This document shows, piece after piece, positions 26,305 to 35,639 of a stretch of 64,000 nt of DNA. The stretch covers positions 1 through 64,000 of the forward strand of contig CAYVQC010000019.1 of assembly GCA_964453995.1 (NCBI GenBank), given 5' to 3'. The stretch comes from SKVR01 sp964453995 (GTDB taxonomy: Bacteria > Bacteroidota > Bacteroidia > Bacteroidales > UBA7960). A program made the position numbers and the translations under genes. Under the pieces are notes generated by a model. That model was given only the letters and a program-made list of their open reading frames with translations, made no database searches and was not told the origin of the DNA. The stretch's first letter is position 1; each line of letters begins with the position of its first letter.

Positions 26305-28113
26305 TTATTCAAGCATAAAGGCAATACCCACTGCGCCAATACCTGCGCTGATGGCCAGTACCGGAGAAACTTCCATAATGTACCTGGGTTTTTGTCCGGT
26401 TATCTCTTCAATTTCCCGGGAATACCAATGGGCAAGTTCCGGATCTTTTGCATGGAAAATGCAATAACCCCAAACTTTCTTTCCTTCGATATATTGCTGG
26501 GCATGCTTAAGGATTTTCTTCAAACTGCCCTTGTAACTAAATGCTTTATCAAAAAGCTGTGCTTTGCCGGTTTCATCAATGGAAATAATGGGTTTCGTAT
26601 TCAGCATATTGCCAATGAATCCCTTTGCCGGACTTACCCTTCCTCCCTTTATAAAGGATTTCAGCGAACGGGCCCCCACAAACAGCTTTACTTTATTGAT
26701 CCATTGTTCTGCCCTTTGTTTTACCTGGTCATGTTCCAGCCCGTTTTGGATATCTTCTGCAATACGCAGGGCAATGAGTCCTGCGGCACCGCTGGTTTGG
26801 CGGGTATCCAGGACATCGATGGTCTTTTCGCTTTCCTGTTGTATTTTTTCAGCTGCCTTTTTACTGTTGGCAAAAGTTCCGCTCAACACAGAAGAAATAT
26901 GGATCGCAATAATGGATTCATAATGGGTGGAGAGGTAACTGAAAGTGTTGATGATATCCTTGATGGCAGGCTGGGAAGAAGTGGGGTAAACTTCTGATGT
27001 TTCCAGCAGGTGAAAGAATTTCTCCTGGGTAATGGTAAGACGGTCAAGAAACTGGCTTTCACCAAAGAATACATTCAGGGGCACCACATGGATCTGGTGC
27101 TTCTCGATGACCTCTTTGGGTAAATCGCATGTGGAATCAATCACCAGGGCAATATCGTGTTTTCTGCGATGGGCAATTTCATTTTGCCGCACCATATCAT
27201 CTACTTTTTGGTAGAGAATGGAACCAACATCTGCCAGATGGGCAAAAACCTCTTCGGGCTGATTGGTGTGAATGTGGATGCGCATCCTGGATTCGGGCCC
27301 TGCCATTACCAGGGAATCACCCATTGTGCTAAGAAATTCTTTGATCTGCTCTTTTCCTGTTGTTTTAAGAGAAATAAGTGCTTCGGTACAATACCTGAAT
27401 TCGCTCTCGCCATGTTCTTCAAGTACTACAGCATCCTGTTGCAGAGAAACGGTTTTGAAGCTGAGGATTTTTTTTACATGTTCCTTCTGAAAGATCTGGT
27501 TGATGCCTTCCAGGAAGATTACAAACCCCTGTGCACCGGCATCTACCACATTGTTTTTGGCAAGCACCTTGAGCTTTTCCGGGGTTTTGGCAAGAGATTC
27601 GTGAGCCTTGGCCAGGCATTCGTTCATCAAATCTTCAAAGGTGTTGAATTTGTCCTTTACTTCATACATGAACTCAGCCCATTCGCGCAATACGGTAATG
27701 ATGGTGCCTTCAACAGGGTTGGCAATGGCCTGGTAGGCATACTGCACTGCTTTTTTGGTGGCTTCGGCAAATGACTGCACCGTTATTTCTTTTTCATTTC
27801 CCAATTCATTGCTCATACCATAAAGAAATTGGGCAATGATGATTCCTGAATTTCCCCTTGCCCCGGTCAGTGCTGCCTCTGCAATCGCTATAGATGTATT
27901 CTTGATGTGATTGCTGGGAACAGTATTTTCAATAATAGACCGGAATGTGGAAGCCAGGTTGGTTCCTGTGTCAGCATCGGGAACCGGAAAAACGTTGATT
28001 TTATTGAGCATCCGCTGGTTTTCAAACACATGGAAAGCACCGGCCAAAAAGCTGTAATACAATCGCTTACCGTCAAGCAGGTCCTGCTTGTGGATTTCGG
28101 TTATTTCGTTCAT
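26305..28113 (-). CDS. DAK2-DegV fusion protein (fatty-acid kinase-like plus fatty-acid-binding-like)
   Basis: A 602-residue fusion. Residues 1-200 are a DAK2/FakA-type kinase domain with the metal-binding VPDADTGTN (Asp46, Asp48, Asn52), TGARGNSG and NNVVDAGAQGF. Residues about 210-315 resemble the FakA middle domain. Residues about 318-602 are a DegV/FakB domain: VIDSTCDLP, PTSSQP, SVLSGTFANS, DTRQTSGAAG and GARSLKSFIKGGRVS. In Firmicutes FakA and FakB are separate proteins that phosphorylate exogenous fatty acids bound to FakB. Here kinase and carrier would be one chain. This function is inferred from families; the protein could act on another lipid or dihydroxyacetone-like substrate. It appears to be a single-gene unit. 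Confidence 0.85.
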   Translation of the reverse strand: MNEITEIHKQDLLDGKRLYYSFLAGAFHVFENQRMLNKINVFPVPDADTGTNLASTFRSIIENTVPSNHIKNTSIAIAEAALTGARGNSGIIIAQFLYGMSNELGNEKEITVQSFAEATKKAVQYAYQAIANPVEGTIITVLREWAEFMYEVKDKFNTFEDLMNECLAKAHESLAKTPEKLKVLAKNNVVDAGAQGFVIFLEGINQIFQKEHVKKILSFKTVSLQQDAVVLEEHGESEFRYCTEALISLKTTGKEQIKEFLSTMGDSLVMAGPESRMRIHIHTNQPEEVFAHLADVGSILYQKVDDMVRQNEIAHRRKHDIALVIDSTCDLPKEVIEKHQIHVVPLNVFFGESQFLDRLTITQEKFFHLLETSEVYPTSSQPAIKDIINTFSYLSTHYESIIAIHISSVLSGTFANSKKAAEKIQQESEKTIDVLDTRQTSGAAGLIALRIAEDIQNGLEHDQVKQRAEQWINKVKLFVGARSLKSFIKGGRVSPAKGFIGNMLNTKPIISIDETGKAQLFDKAFSYKGSLKKILKHAQQYIEGKKVWGYCIFHAKDPELAHWYSREIEEITGQKPRYIMEVSPVLAISAGIGAVGIAFMLE

Positions 28114-28187
28114 TTTGTTTGCTTTTTCTTTGATAATGCTTGTGAGCAGTTGTACATGCCCTACATTTCTTATTACTTGTCCAGTGG

Positions 28188-28195
28188 CAAAGGTA
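28188..28195 (-). promoter_or_regulatory. Candidate -7 element of the DAK2-DegV gene
   Basis: TACCTTTG on the minus strand, a full TAnnTTTG match 75 bases before the start; no good -33 seen. Confidence 0.3.
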
Positions 28196-28321
28196 AGCCT
28201 TTTTTTGTTTAATTGCCGGGAAAATTAAACAGGCATTTAAGGTAAACGGGGTTGTGTTGCCTCTTTTTTTAGTCAGTTCACAAAGAAATCAGTTATCATG
28301 AGATAGTCAGCGTGCTTTCCT

Positions 28322-30757
28322 TTAGCGGCTGTGTGGGTATAAATCGGGAAACCGCGAAGGATTGTACTGGTGCATGATCTCGTAGATGGCATCAAAAACG
28401 TCTTCAGCATTGGGGTTGGAGAAATAATCACCATCGGTACTGTAGGCTGCCCTGTGTTCCCTGGCAGTAACTGTGCCCGGTTTGGCATCAAGATACAGAT
28501 AGCCGTTCTGCTCCTCAAGTACCTTTTGCATCATATAAGCCGTTGCTCCCCCGGGTACGTCTTCATCAAAGAAAACAATTTTGTTGGTTTTCTTAAGGGA
28601 TTCTACAATGGAGTTGTCAATATCGAAAGGCAAAAGGGTTTGCACATCGATCAGTTCAACAGAAATGCCGTATTCTTTGAGCTGATCTGCAGCATCTTCG
28701 GCAATACGCACGCATGAACCATAGGTTACCAGGGTAACATCGTCCCCTTCCCTAAGGATTTCAGGTTTTCCCAGGGGAATGGTATACTCACCAATATTAT
28801 CGGGCAAAACTTCTTTCAGGCGATAGCCATTAAGGGGTTCAATAATGAGTGCAGCGTCGTCGCTCTGCAACATGGTATTGTAAAAGCCCGCGGCCTGTGT
28901 CATGTTGCGGGGCACCAGCACATACACCCCTCTTATGGAATTGATGACCATGCTCAATGGGCTTCCGGAATGCCAGATCCCCTCCAGGCGGTGTCCGCGG
29001 GTACTGATGATTACGGGTGCTTTTTGTCCGCCCACGCTGCGGTAGTGCAGGGTGGCCAGATCGTCGCTGATCACCTGCAGGGCATACAACAGGTAGTCGA
29101 AGTACTGGATTTCGGCAATAGGCCTGAGGCCACGCATGGCCATACCAAGGGCTTGCCCCAGGATGGTAGCCTCGCGGATACCCGTATCGCTTATACGCAA
29201 TTCGCCGTATTTGGCCTGCATGCCTTCCAGGGTTTGGTTCACACCACCAATCTTACCCACATCTTCCCCAAAAACAAGGGTGTTGGGGTACTTGCTGAAA
29301 TTATGATCGTAATTGGCTACCAGGATCTCGCGACCGTTTACCCGCTTGCTGTTTTCCGAATACTCCGGCTTAACCTCTTTTACACGCATTGCAGATTGTG
29401 CCGATTCGCTGTAGATATGAGAGCTGTAGCGTGTACGACTTTCCTGCAGGGTGTTTTCCAGCCATTTGCTCACCTGCATTTTGAGCGATTCTTCAGTAGT
29501 ACAGGTATGGCAGATAAGACGCAGTATCTTTTTTGCGGTGCTTACCACATCCTTGCGGATAGGTTCGCCCACCCGTTTCAGGTCTTGAATGAGTGCGTCA
29601 ATTTTATCTACTTTCAGGCACTGGCATTGTGTTACATTAACCAGTTCGATAAAATCATCGCGCATTTTCCTGATGGGTTTCTGGTAATTCTCCCAGGCGT
29701 TTTTTCGGGCTTCTTTTACCCGGGCAACAGCTTCCTTTTCAATGGTATCAAGCTCCTCAGGGGTTGCTATGTCATTCTCCAATATCCACAGGCGCATCTG
29801 GTTGAGGCAGTCATAATCTTTTTCCCATTGCATGCGCTTTTCATCCTTGTATCTTTCGTGCGATCCACTGGTGGAGTGGCCCTGGGGCTGGGTTACTTCG
29901 GTAATGTGAAACAACACAGGCACATGCTCTTTGCGGCAGATCTCCACACCTTTTTTATAGGTTTCGATGAGTCCGGGATAATTCCAGCCCTTCTCCACGA
30001 AAATTTCAAAGCCCTTATTTTCTTCATCTCTCTGGAAGCCTTTCAGCGCTTCAGATATGCTTTTTTTTATGGTTTGATAATCAATGGGTACACTTATGCC
30101 ATAGCCATCATCCCACACCGACATGGCCATAGGCACCTGTAATACGCCGGCGGCATTCATAGTTTCCCAGAAATGCCCTTCACTGGTGGAAGAGTCGCCA
30201 ATGGTGCCAAAAGCTACCTCATCGCCGTTGCTGGAAAAATTCTTAAGAACGCTTTTGTCGGGATGATTGCGGTAAACTTTCGATGCCTGAGCCAGACCAA
30301 GAAGTCTTGGCATCTGACCGGCAGTAGGGGATATGTCGGCACTGGAATTTTTCTGCTTTGTAAGATCTTTCCAGTTTCCGTTTTCGTCCAGGCTGCGGGA
30401 GGCAAAGTGATTGTTCATCATGCGGCCACCATTGGAAGGGTTGGCCTGGAGATCAGTATCGCCATACAGCTGTGCAAAGATCTCTTCAAGGGTAGTCATG
30501 CCGGCTGCCAGCATAAAGGTTTGGTCGCGGTAGTAGCCGCTTCGCCAGTCGCCGTTGCGAAAAGCCTTGGCCATGGCGATCTGGGCCACTTCCTTGCCAT
30601 CGCCCATAATGCCGAATTTGGCTTTCCCGGTAAGGGCCTCACGACGACCCAATACACTCGCCTGGCGACTTTCGTGCGCCAGGCGATAATCAGCTAATAT
30701 TTCTTTGATTTGTGCAGATGTGAATTTTGTTTTGCTCGATGTTTTGACTGTAGACAT
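28322..30757 (-). CDS. Fused E1 alpha-beta subunit of a branched-chain/pyruvate-type 2-oxoacid dehydrogenase
   Basis: An 811-residue single chain. Residues about 1-400 are E1 alpha: YYRDQTFMLAAG, ThDP-binding GTIGDSSTSEGHFWE with the downstream WDDGYGISVP, and HSTSGSHERYKDE. Residues about 470-800 are E1 beta (GEDVGKIGGVNQTLEG, DTGIREATILGQALGMAMRG, RSVGGQKAPVI, DVQTLLPFD, DEDVPGGATAYM). The beta half ends close to the C-terminus. The linker region (about 400-465) contains several Cys. Known Bacteroidota homologues are called 2-oxoisovalerate dehydrogenase E1, but pyruvate or another 2-oxoacid cannot be excluded. No E2 or E3 is adjacent, so it must share these with genes elsewhere. It has its own promoter. 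Confidence 0.9.
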   Translation of the reverse strand: MSTVKTSSKTKFTSAQIKEILADYRLAHESRQASVLGRREALTGKAKFGIMGDGKEVAQIAMAKAFRNGDWRSGYYRDQTFMLAAGMTTLEEIFAQLYGDTDLQANPSNGGRMMNNHFASRSLDENGNWKDLTKQKNSSADISPTAGQMPRLLGLAQASKVYRNHPDKSVLKNFSSNGDEVAFGTIGDSSTSEGHFWETMNAAGVLQVPMAMSVWDDGYGISVPIDYQTIKKSISEALKGFQRDEENKGFEIFVEKGWNYPGLIETYKKGVEICRKEHVPVLFHITEVTQPQGHSTSGSHERYKDEKRMQWEKDYDCLNQMRLWILENDIATPEELDTIEKEAVARVKEARKNAWENYQKPIRKMRDDFIELVNVTQCQCLKVDKIDALIQDLKRVGEPIRKDVVSTAKKILRLICHTCTTEESLKMQVSKWLENTLQESRTRYSSHIYSESAQSAMRVKEVKPEYSENSKRVNGREILVANYDHNFSKYPNTLVFGEDVGKIGGVNQTLEGMQAKYGELRISDTGIREATILGQALGMAMRGLRPIAEIQYFDYLLYALQVISDDLATLHYRSVGGQKAPVIISTRGHRLEGIWHSGSPLSMVINSIRGVYVLVPRNMTQAAGFYNTMLQSDDAALIIEPLNGYRLKEVLPDNIGEYTIPLGKPEILREGDDVTLVTYGSCVRIAEDAADQLKEYGISVELIDVQTLLPFDIDNSIVESLKKTNKIVFFDEDVPGGATAYMMQKVLEEQNGYLYLDAKPGTVTAREHRAAYSTDGDYFSNPNAEDVFDAIYEIMHQYNPSRFPDLYPHSR

Positions 30758-30812
30758 GTTTATATAATGATTAAAAAAGGGTGCTTAATGTGTTTTGACA
30801 ATCTCTCGTAAA

Positions 30813-30842
30813 CAAAAATAAAAAAAATGCTGAATTGTTCAA
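30813..30842 (-). promoter_or_regulatory. Bacteroidota-type promoter of the fused E1 gene
   Basis: On the minus strand: TTG (30842-30840), 19 bases, then TATTTTTG (30820-30813). Both spacing and sequence fit; the leader is about 50 bases. Confidence 0.5.
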
Positions 30843-30915
30843 TACTTTAAGGCACTTTACGTTTTTTAATCATTGATGGTAAGTCTACCTCTTTAAGAGC
30901 AATATGTTATGATGT

Positions 30916-32442
30916 TTATCCTGCTTCCCTCACATTCACATTCCGGCTCCACTCAATGGGTATGGTGTTGTTATTATTGTCCCGGATCACCACTGTTTTT
31001 TCCTCTGGTACGTGCAATTCCAGGCGAACCTTTTGATTTCTCCAGCCATCATTTTTATCAAAGCTAAATACGGGATCCAGAATCAGTAATGAATCTTTTT
31101 GCTGGAAATCGTACCGGATGTTGCCGGCAATTTCGTTGGCATCCCACGGAGACGAGCCCCATGACTCGGTGATTACCTCCAGAAAAACTTCATCATCTCT
31201 TGAACGGACAATTTTCAGTTCTGGTTTTCCCATGGCCTGTACTGTGTTTTCAAACCAGGTGAAGCTTTGTCCTGCAATTCGTGCACTTTTGCGATGCGTT
31301 GACTTTTCTTCTGTATTGTTCTCGTTGAAAGTGATATACAGGTTGGGCCATTCCGATTCATCCATAACATAGCCTGTGCGATCTTCCACATTGGAAGTGA
31401 AATTGCTGGCACCGCTCAACCCGGCAAATACCACCATGCCTATTCCTGACAACCACAACACCAATGTAATGGCTCCCAGTACGCGAAATTTTGCACGCAG
31501 GTCAAACAGCAACTGAATTGCCGTCAGCAGGATCCAGAATATGGGGATTCCAACGATGAGTAGAATACCCGTAAGGGCAAGTTTGGCTACTACAGGAGAG
31601 GGAATGAACAGGCCTATAATTTCAGGAAGGGAAACCTGGAAAATATTTCCGATAGCATTAAAAGCAACCGGAATCAGGAAGAAGGAAGATAATATGCCAA
31701 GGATCATGGAAAAGGATATGACCAACAGGATTATACCTGCGGCAATGCTGAATGCCCTTATCAGGTTGGCATGTCGGTTGCTGCCTCCTTCGGATTTATT
31801 TTTTTTTTTGTTCTTTCCGTTGAAAGTATCACGAGTTTCCTTTGAAAACTCCTTGAGGTTCTCTTTCAGTTCATTCAGTTCTTCGCGAATGGACCTTTCG
31901 ATATTGGAAATGTTTACCTTCTCGCCCCGCATCTCGAGCTTTTCTGCGGTAGTGCGGGCTTTGGGCACTACAATCCATAGGATTAAATAAAGGATGGGTC
32001 CAAATCCGTAGAAGAAGGTGAACAGGATGAATGCTGCCCTGATCCATACCGGGTCAAGGTTGAAAAACAAGCCTAATCCACCGGCAACACCGGCTATATA
32101 GCTGTCATCGGGATCGCGGAAAAGCCTGCGGTGTTCCCTCTCTTTATAGTTTTGCTTTTTGGTACCTGCTTTCTCTTCAATATCATCATACTGTTCGGGT
32201 TCGCCCAATTGGCTGATCACATCATCCACATCGGCAATGGTGATTACGGTTTTAACAGCAGTGAGTTTTTCCTGGAACATTTCGGCAATCCTGCTCTCAA
32301 TATCTGAAAGAATCTCATCTGTGCCATCTTCTGAAGAAAGATGATCCCTAACCTGGGCCAGGTATAGGTTGAGCCTGTCGTAGGCATCTTCGTCAATGTG
32401 GAATACAACTCCACTGATGTTTGCTGTAACGGTCTTTTTCAT
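30916..32442 (-). CDS. PspC-domain membrane protein
   Basis: A 508-residue membrane protein. A cytoplasmic N-terminal region (1-110) precedes a PspC domain at about 105-165 (RRLFRDPDDSYIAGVAGGLG ... WIRAAFILFTFFYG). The PspC domain ends in a transmembrane segment. A basic coiled-coil stretch follows (about 175-225), then four further hydrophobic segments (about 230-255, 258-280, 290-315, 325-345) and a hydrophilic C-terminal beta-rich domain (about 350-508) that probably lies in the periplasm. In E. coli PspC senses membrane stress, but these long Bacteroidota forms are uncharacterised. It is downstream of a PadR regulator with a 48-base gap, so the two form an operon and PadR likely controls it. 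Confidence 0.88.
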   Translation of the reverse strand: MKKTVTANISGVVFHIDEDAYDRLNLYLAQVRDHLSSEDGTDEILSDIESRIAEMFQEKLTAVKTVITIADVDDVISQLGEPEQYDDIEEKAGTKKQNYKEREHRRLFRDPDDSYIAGVAGGLGLFFNLDPVWIRAAFILFTFFYGFGPILYLILWIVVPKARTTAEKLEMRGEKVNISNIERSIREELNELKENLKEFSKETRDTFNGKNKKKNKSEGGSNRHANLIRAFSIAAGIILLVISFSMILGILSSFFLIPVAFNAIGNIFQVSLPEIIGLFIPSPVVAKLALTGILLIVGIPIFWILLTAIQLLFDLRAKFRVLGAITLVLWLSGIGMVVFAGLSGASNFTSNVEDRTGYVMDESEWPNLYITFNENNTEEKSTHRKSARIAGQSFTWFENTVQAMGKPELKIVRSRDDEVFLEVITESWGSSPWDANEIAGNIRYDFQQKDSLLILDPVFSFDKNDGWRNQKVRLELHVPEEKTVVIRDNNNNTIPIEWSRNVNVREAG

Positions 32443-32490
32443 GGCTATTTGAATTTTCCTGTTCGTTTTTGTGGTTGTACAAAATTAAGA

Positions 32491-32817
32491 TTATTTCGAC
32501 GTGGTCTTTTTAACAGCTGCCTGGAGTTCATTCCAGGTCTTGCGAAGTTCCTCCAGGAATTCCTCTCCCAGGGGAGTGATCTTGTAATACTTGCGGGGCG
32601 GGCCGCTGGTGGATTCCTCCCAGCGATAGGTGAGCAGGCCGTCCTTCTTCAGGCGGTTAAGCAGCGGGTAAATGGTTCCCTCCACCACCAGCAACCTGGA
32701 CTCTTTCAGCAATCCAATGATCTCTGAAGTGTAGGCCTCCTGCCCCGAAAGAAGCGATAGAATGCAAAATTCCAGCACTCCTTTTTTCATTTGGGCTTTT
32801 GTGTTTTCAAGGTTCAT
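32491..32817 (-). CDS. PadR-family transcriptional regulator
   Basis: A 108-residue winged-helix regulator: QMKKGVLEFCILSLLSGQEAYTSEIIGLL then VVEGTIYPLLNRLKKDGLLTYRWEES and GPPRKYYKITPLGEEFL, the PadR signature. A short C-terminal helix (about 85-108) would mediate dimers. Start at 32817 (MNLENTKAQMKKG) is preferred; an in-frame ATG at 32856 would put hydrophobic residues in front and would fall at the promoter. The gene precedes the PspC protein in one operon. A perfect Bacteroidota promoter and a dyad over its -33 element upstream suggest autoregulation. Confidence 0.93.
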   Translation of the reverse strand: MNLENTKAQMKKGVLEFCILSLLSGQEAYTSEIIGLLKESRLLVVEGTIYPLLNRLKKDGLLTYRWEESTSGPPRKYYKITPLGEEFLEELRKTWNELQAAVKKTTSK

Positions 32818-32842
32818 AAAGCAATTTGTTAGAAATACGAAG

Positions 32843-32874
32843 CAAAGATAAAACAAAAAACAGTACTATGCAAA
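32843..32874 (-). promoter_or_regulatory. Consensus promoter of the padR-pspC operon
   Basis: On the minus strand: TTTG (32874-32871), 20 bases, TATCTTTG (32850-32843). This is the best -33/-7 match in the window. Confidence 0.65.
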
Positions 32875-32885
32875 ACAAAGTACTG
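32861..32885. promoter_or_regulatory. Dyad over the -33 element, candidate PadR operator
   Basis: CAGTACT-N11-AGTACTG is a perfect 7-bp inverted repeat that brackets the -33 TTTG. Binding there would block the promoter, as expected for a self-regulating PadR protein. Confidence 0.5.
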
Positions 32886-33362
32886 AAAAAATTATATTAC
32901 CGGGCTGTGCAGAGATGTGGGTAATGCTTAAAATGATGATTCAGAGGGGAGAGGGAGGGGTGATGGGGTGAGGATTTTTCTTACTGGTGTCCGGTTAAAC
33001 CCTACAGATTCTCCCTGCAATGCTGGTGACCTCTTCTATGTTATTGAATGCGTGTGAGTTAGAAATATGAATATTATGTCATAATATTCCTTTTTGGTTT
33101 TCTATTTTGCTCGAATACTTCTTGCGCCGTTACCATGTATACAATTACCGTTCGTGGCGGGTGCTCCGGATTTATGCCATCTTACATGGCTACTAAGGTT
33201 GAAAGAAGGGAAAATAAGGTTTGCTCTTTTACCGGATCGATTCAGCTTCTATATTATCTTCTACCTGCTGATCGGAGCACCCTTGGGAATAATAGCCCTT
33301 TGCAGAAGAAAAAATTTGTATCATAAAGGTAATATGCATGGGTTAAGATCTGGCTTGGTGCC
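32886..33362. other. Intergenic region of about 480 bases without an intact gene
   Basis: No full-length gene. Two overlapping plus-strand open frames at about 33071-33360 read as protein-like when joined (next entry). The rest is low-complexity GA-rich and AT-rich sequence with nothing recognised. Confidence 0.4.
33071..33359 (+). pseudogene. Possible remnant of the C-terminus of a glycosyltransferase-like protein
   Basis: One frame (33071-33178) reads IPFWFSILLEYFLRRYHVYN and on to ILHGY-stop. Another frame takes over at about 33180 with WLLRLKEGKIRFALLPDRFS, a hydrophobic YIIFYLLIGAPLGIIAL and a basic CRRKNLYHKGNMHGLRSGL. Joined, they look like the basic/hydrophobic tail of a family-2 glycosyltransferase. 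There is no start, no catalytic domain and a frame change, so at most this is a decayed fragment. The similarity is an impression, not a search result. Confidence 0.25.
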
Positions 33363-34391
33363 TTACTCTTCCCTCTCCTTCAAATACAGCTCCCATTTCC
33401 AGGCCGATTTGAGCATGGCTTCCAGTCCGAGTTGAGCTTTCCAGCCCAGCACCTCGTTGGCGCGGGTGGTTTCGGCCCATACTTTCTCCACATCGCCGGG
33501 GCGGCGGGGGGCAATTTCATAGTTGAGTTTTAGGCCATTTGCACTTTCGAAGGTGAGAATCACATCCAAAACGCTGAATCCATTTCCCGTACCAAGGTTA
33601 AAGACCTCATATCTTTTCTGTCTATGGCCGCCGGTAAGCCTTTCCATTGCCACCACATGAGCCCTGGCAAGATCAACCACGTGGATGTAGTCGCGGATGC
33701 AGGTACCGTCGGGGGTATTGTAGTCATTTCCAAATACACGAAGCTTTTCCCTTTTGCCAATGGCAGTTTGGGTTATGAAGGGCACCAGGTTGTTGGGCAC
33801 CCCAAGGGGCAATTCCCCGATAAGGGCCGTTTCGTGGGCTCCTATGGGATTGAAATACCTCAGCGATATGGCTTCCAGTTTACCGGTAAGACATTGATCG
33901 AAAATAATCCCTTCAGAAATCTGCTTGGTATTGCCGTAGGGCGACATGGCTTTTTTGATGGGGGCATTTTCTGTTACGGGAAGCTCATCGGGTTGTCCAT
34001 ACACCGTGCACGATGAGGAGAATACCAGGTTTTTGCAGTCAACATCAGCCATGGCTTCCAGCAGACTGGTGAGTGAGCCCAGGTTGTTATGGTAATATTT
34101 GAGAGGATATTCGGTTGACTCGCCCACGGCCTTGTAAGCTGCAAAGTGAATTACACCCAATATATCTTTGTGCTGTCGAAAATAATCCAGGGTAGCCTGG
34201 CGGTCAGTCAGGTCAAGCCGGGTAAAGCGGGGGCGAATACCGGTGATCTTTTCAATCTGCCCTACAATGCTTTCATCTGAATTGGTCAGGTTGTCTATGA
34301 TGAACACTTCATAGCCACTTTGCTGCAACTCCACAACAGTATGGGAGCCTATATAACCGGTACCACCGGTAACGAGGATTTTTTTCGACAT
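33363..34391 (-). CDS. galE: UDP-glucose 4-epimerase
   Basis: A 342-residue NAD-dependent epimerase of the short-chain dehydrogenase type that interconverts UDP-glucose and UDP-galactose. The N-terminal Rossmann motif is GGTGYIGSH. The catalytic residues are Ser127 (SSSCTVYG), Tyr152 and Lys156 (PYGNTK). The C-terminal half has the substrate-binding RYFNPIGAH and the GDVEKVWA region. The start is the ATG at 34391; a TTG two codons upstream is possible. It follows galM in the same direction with 160 bases between, and probably shares the galactose (Leloir) pathway with it. No galK or galT is in view. Confidence 0.96.
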   Translation of the reverse strand: MSKKILVTGGTGYIGSHTVVELQQSGYEVFIIDNLTNSDESIVGQIEKITGIRPRFTRLDLTDRQATLDYFRQHKDILGVIHFAAYKAVGESTEYPLKYYHNNLGSLTSLLEAMADVDCKNLVFSSSCTVYGQPDELPVTENAPIKKAMSPYGNTKQISEGIIFDQCLTGKLEAISLRYFNPIGAHETALIGELPLGVPNNLVPFITQTAIGKREKLRVFGNDYNTPDGTCIRDYIHVVDLARAHVVAMERLTGGHRQKRYEVFNLGTGNGFSVLDVILTFESANGLKLNYEIAPRRPGDVEKVWAETTRANEVLGWKAQLGLEAMLKSAWKWELYLKEREE

Positions 34392-34551
34392 GATCAATGA
34401 TATTATTTACTTTCTGCTTTTCTTAAAAAATTATTGCAAAGGTATAAATCTGTTTGGGAATAATACTCATCAAGCCGGTAAAGGGAATCATAAGCGACGT
34501 AATGCATTGAAACATAAAGAGAAATTCTTTCGACACCGGGAATGGATGCAA

Positions 34552-35589
34552 TTACAGCGTGTCGAAATACCAGGTGTTGGTTTCCCTGTAAATCTCACCC
34601 GGGCGCAGCAGGGTAGAAGGGAAGCCCGACTGATTGGGAGTGTCGGGAAAATGCTGGGTTTCCAGGCAGATGGCATGGTGCTTTTGGTAGATTGTGCCCT
34701 CATGACCCTGCAATGTTCCATCGAGGTGATTGGAGGTATACACCTGTATGCCGGGCTGTGTAGTGAAAATGGTCAGTCGTCTGCCCGAGGCTTCATGATA
34801 CAGGATGGCTGCCGGTTCATTTTTTTTTCGGGCTGTATTGAGAACAAAGCAATGGTCCAATTCCTTTTCTTCGGGGATCTTTTGGGTTTCCAGTTTTTGC
34901 GGCTGGCTGAAATCCATAGGTGTACCCTGGCAGGGAAGCAATTTGCCGGTGGGGATCTGAACATTGTTGAATTGAAGGTACTGGTCTGCATTGAGGTAGA
35001 GGTGATGATCTGCAACTGTTCCTTTGAAACCGCCCAGGTTGAAGTAAGTATGATTGGTGAGGTTGATATGGGTGGGTTTATCAGAAGTGGCCTCATACCG
35101 GATCTCCAGGCTGTTGTCATCAGAAACGGTATAGATTACGGTAGCTATCAGCTGTCCTGGATATCCCTCCTCACCATCAGGGCTTATGTATTTGAGTATC
35201 AGTATTGCTTTGCCGGGTTTTTCTTCCAGTGAAGGTTCCCATATTTGCTTATGAAAAGCTTCAATACCCCCGTGCAGGTGATTGGGGCCATTGTTTACAG
35301 CAAGTTGATACTCTTTATTTCCGATGGAGAATCTTCCTTTGGCAATGCGGTTGGCAAATCTGCCCACGGTTACACCAAAATAGGGGTCATTTACCCGGTA
35401 AGGTTCGAGTATGGGGAATCCTGCCGTGATTTCTTCCGGTGGATTGTATTTGCCGGGCTGGCGGATAGAGGTGATGGCAGCTCCGAAATTTGAAATTTTC
35501 ACTGACAGGGCTTCGTCGGTTTCGAAGGAGAATTGCTTTACCTCTGTGCCATCGGGCAATGTGCCGAAATGTTTTGTTGAAACCTTCAT
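34552..35589 (-). CDS. galM: Aldose 1-epimerase (mutarotase)
   Basis: A 345-residue galactose mutarotase that converts beta- to alpha-anomers of aldoses. Substrate and catalytic residues are readable: GRFANRI, NHLHGG (His104, His106), His180 in LTNHTYFNLGG as the acid and Glu310 in ICLETQHFPD as the base. No signal peptide is present, so it acts in the cytoplasm. The ATG at 35589 is preferred over one at 35631, which would add 14 residues and place the start at an inverted repeat near the transcription start. It is upstream of galE. Its promoter carries a -7 element and a 19-base palindrome, and is cut by the assembly gap. Confidence 0.95.
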   Translation of the reverse strand: MKVSTKHFGTLPDGTEVKQFSFETDEALSVKISNFGAAITSIRQPGKYNPPEEITAGFPILEPYRVNDPYFGVTVGRFANRIAKGRFSIGNKEYQLAVNNGPNHLHGGIEAFHKQIWEPSLEEKPGKAILILKYISPDGEEGYPGQLIATVIYTVSDDNSLEIRYEATSDKPTHINLTNHTYFNLGGFKGTVADHHLYLNADQYLQFNNVQIPTGKLLPCQGTPMDFSQPQKLETQKIPEEKELDHCFVLNTARKKNEPAAILYHEASGRRLTIFTTQPGIQVYTSNHLDGTLQGHEGTIYQKHHAICLETQHFPDTPNQSGFPSTLLRPGEIYRETNTWYFDTL

Positions 35590-35639
35590 GGTGCCGGGTT
35601 TTGATTGGTGAATTATATCCTTCCAGTACAATTCATAAC

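Noticed and set aside
28970..30142. Open frame of 390 codons antisense to the fused E1 gene
   Set aside because: Shadow of a conserved enzyme gene; no domain, no start signal, composition unlike the neighbours.
33135..33326. Small plus-strand frame of 63 codons
   Set aside because: No family resemblance; the overlapping frames fit better as a decayed fragment.
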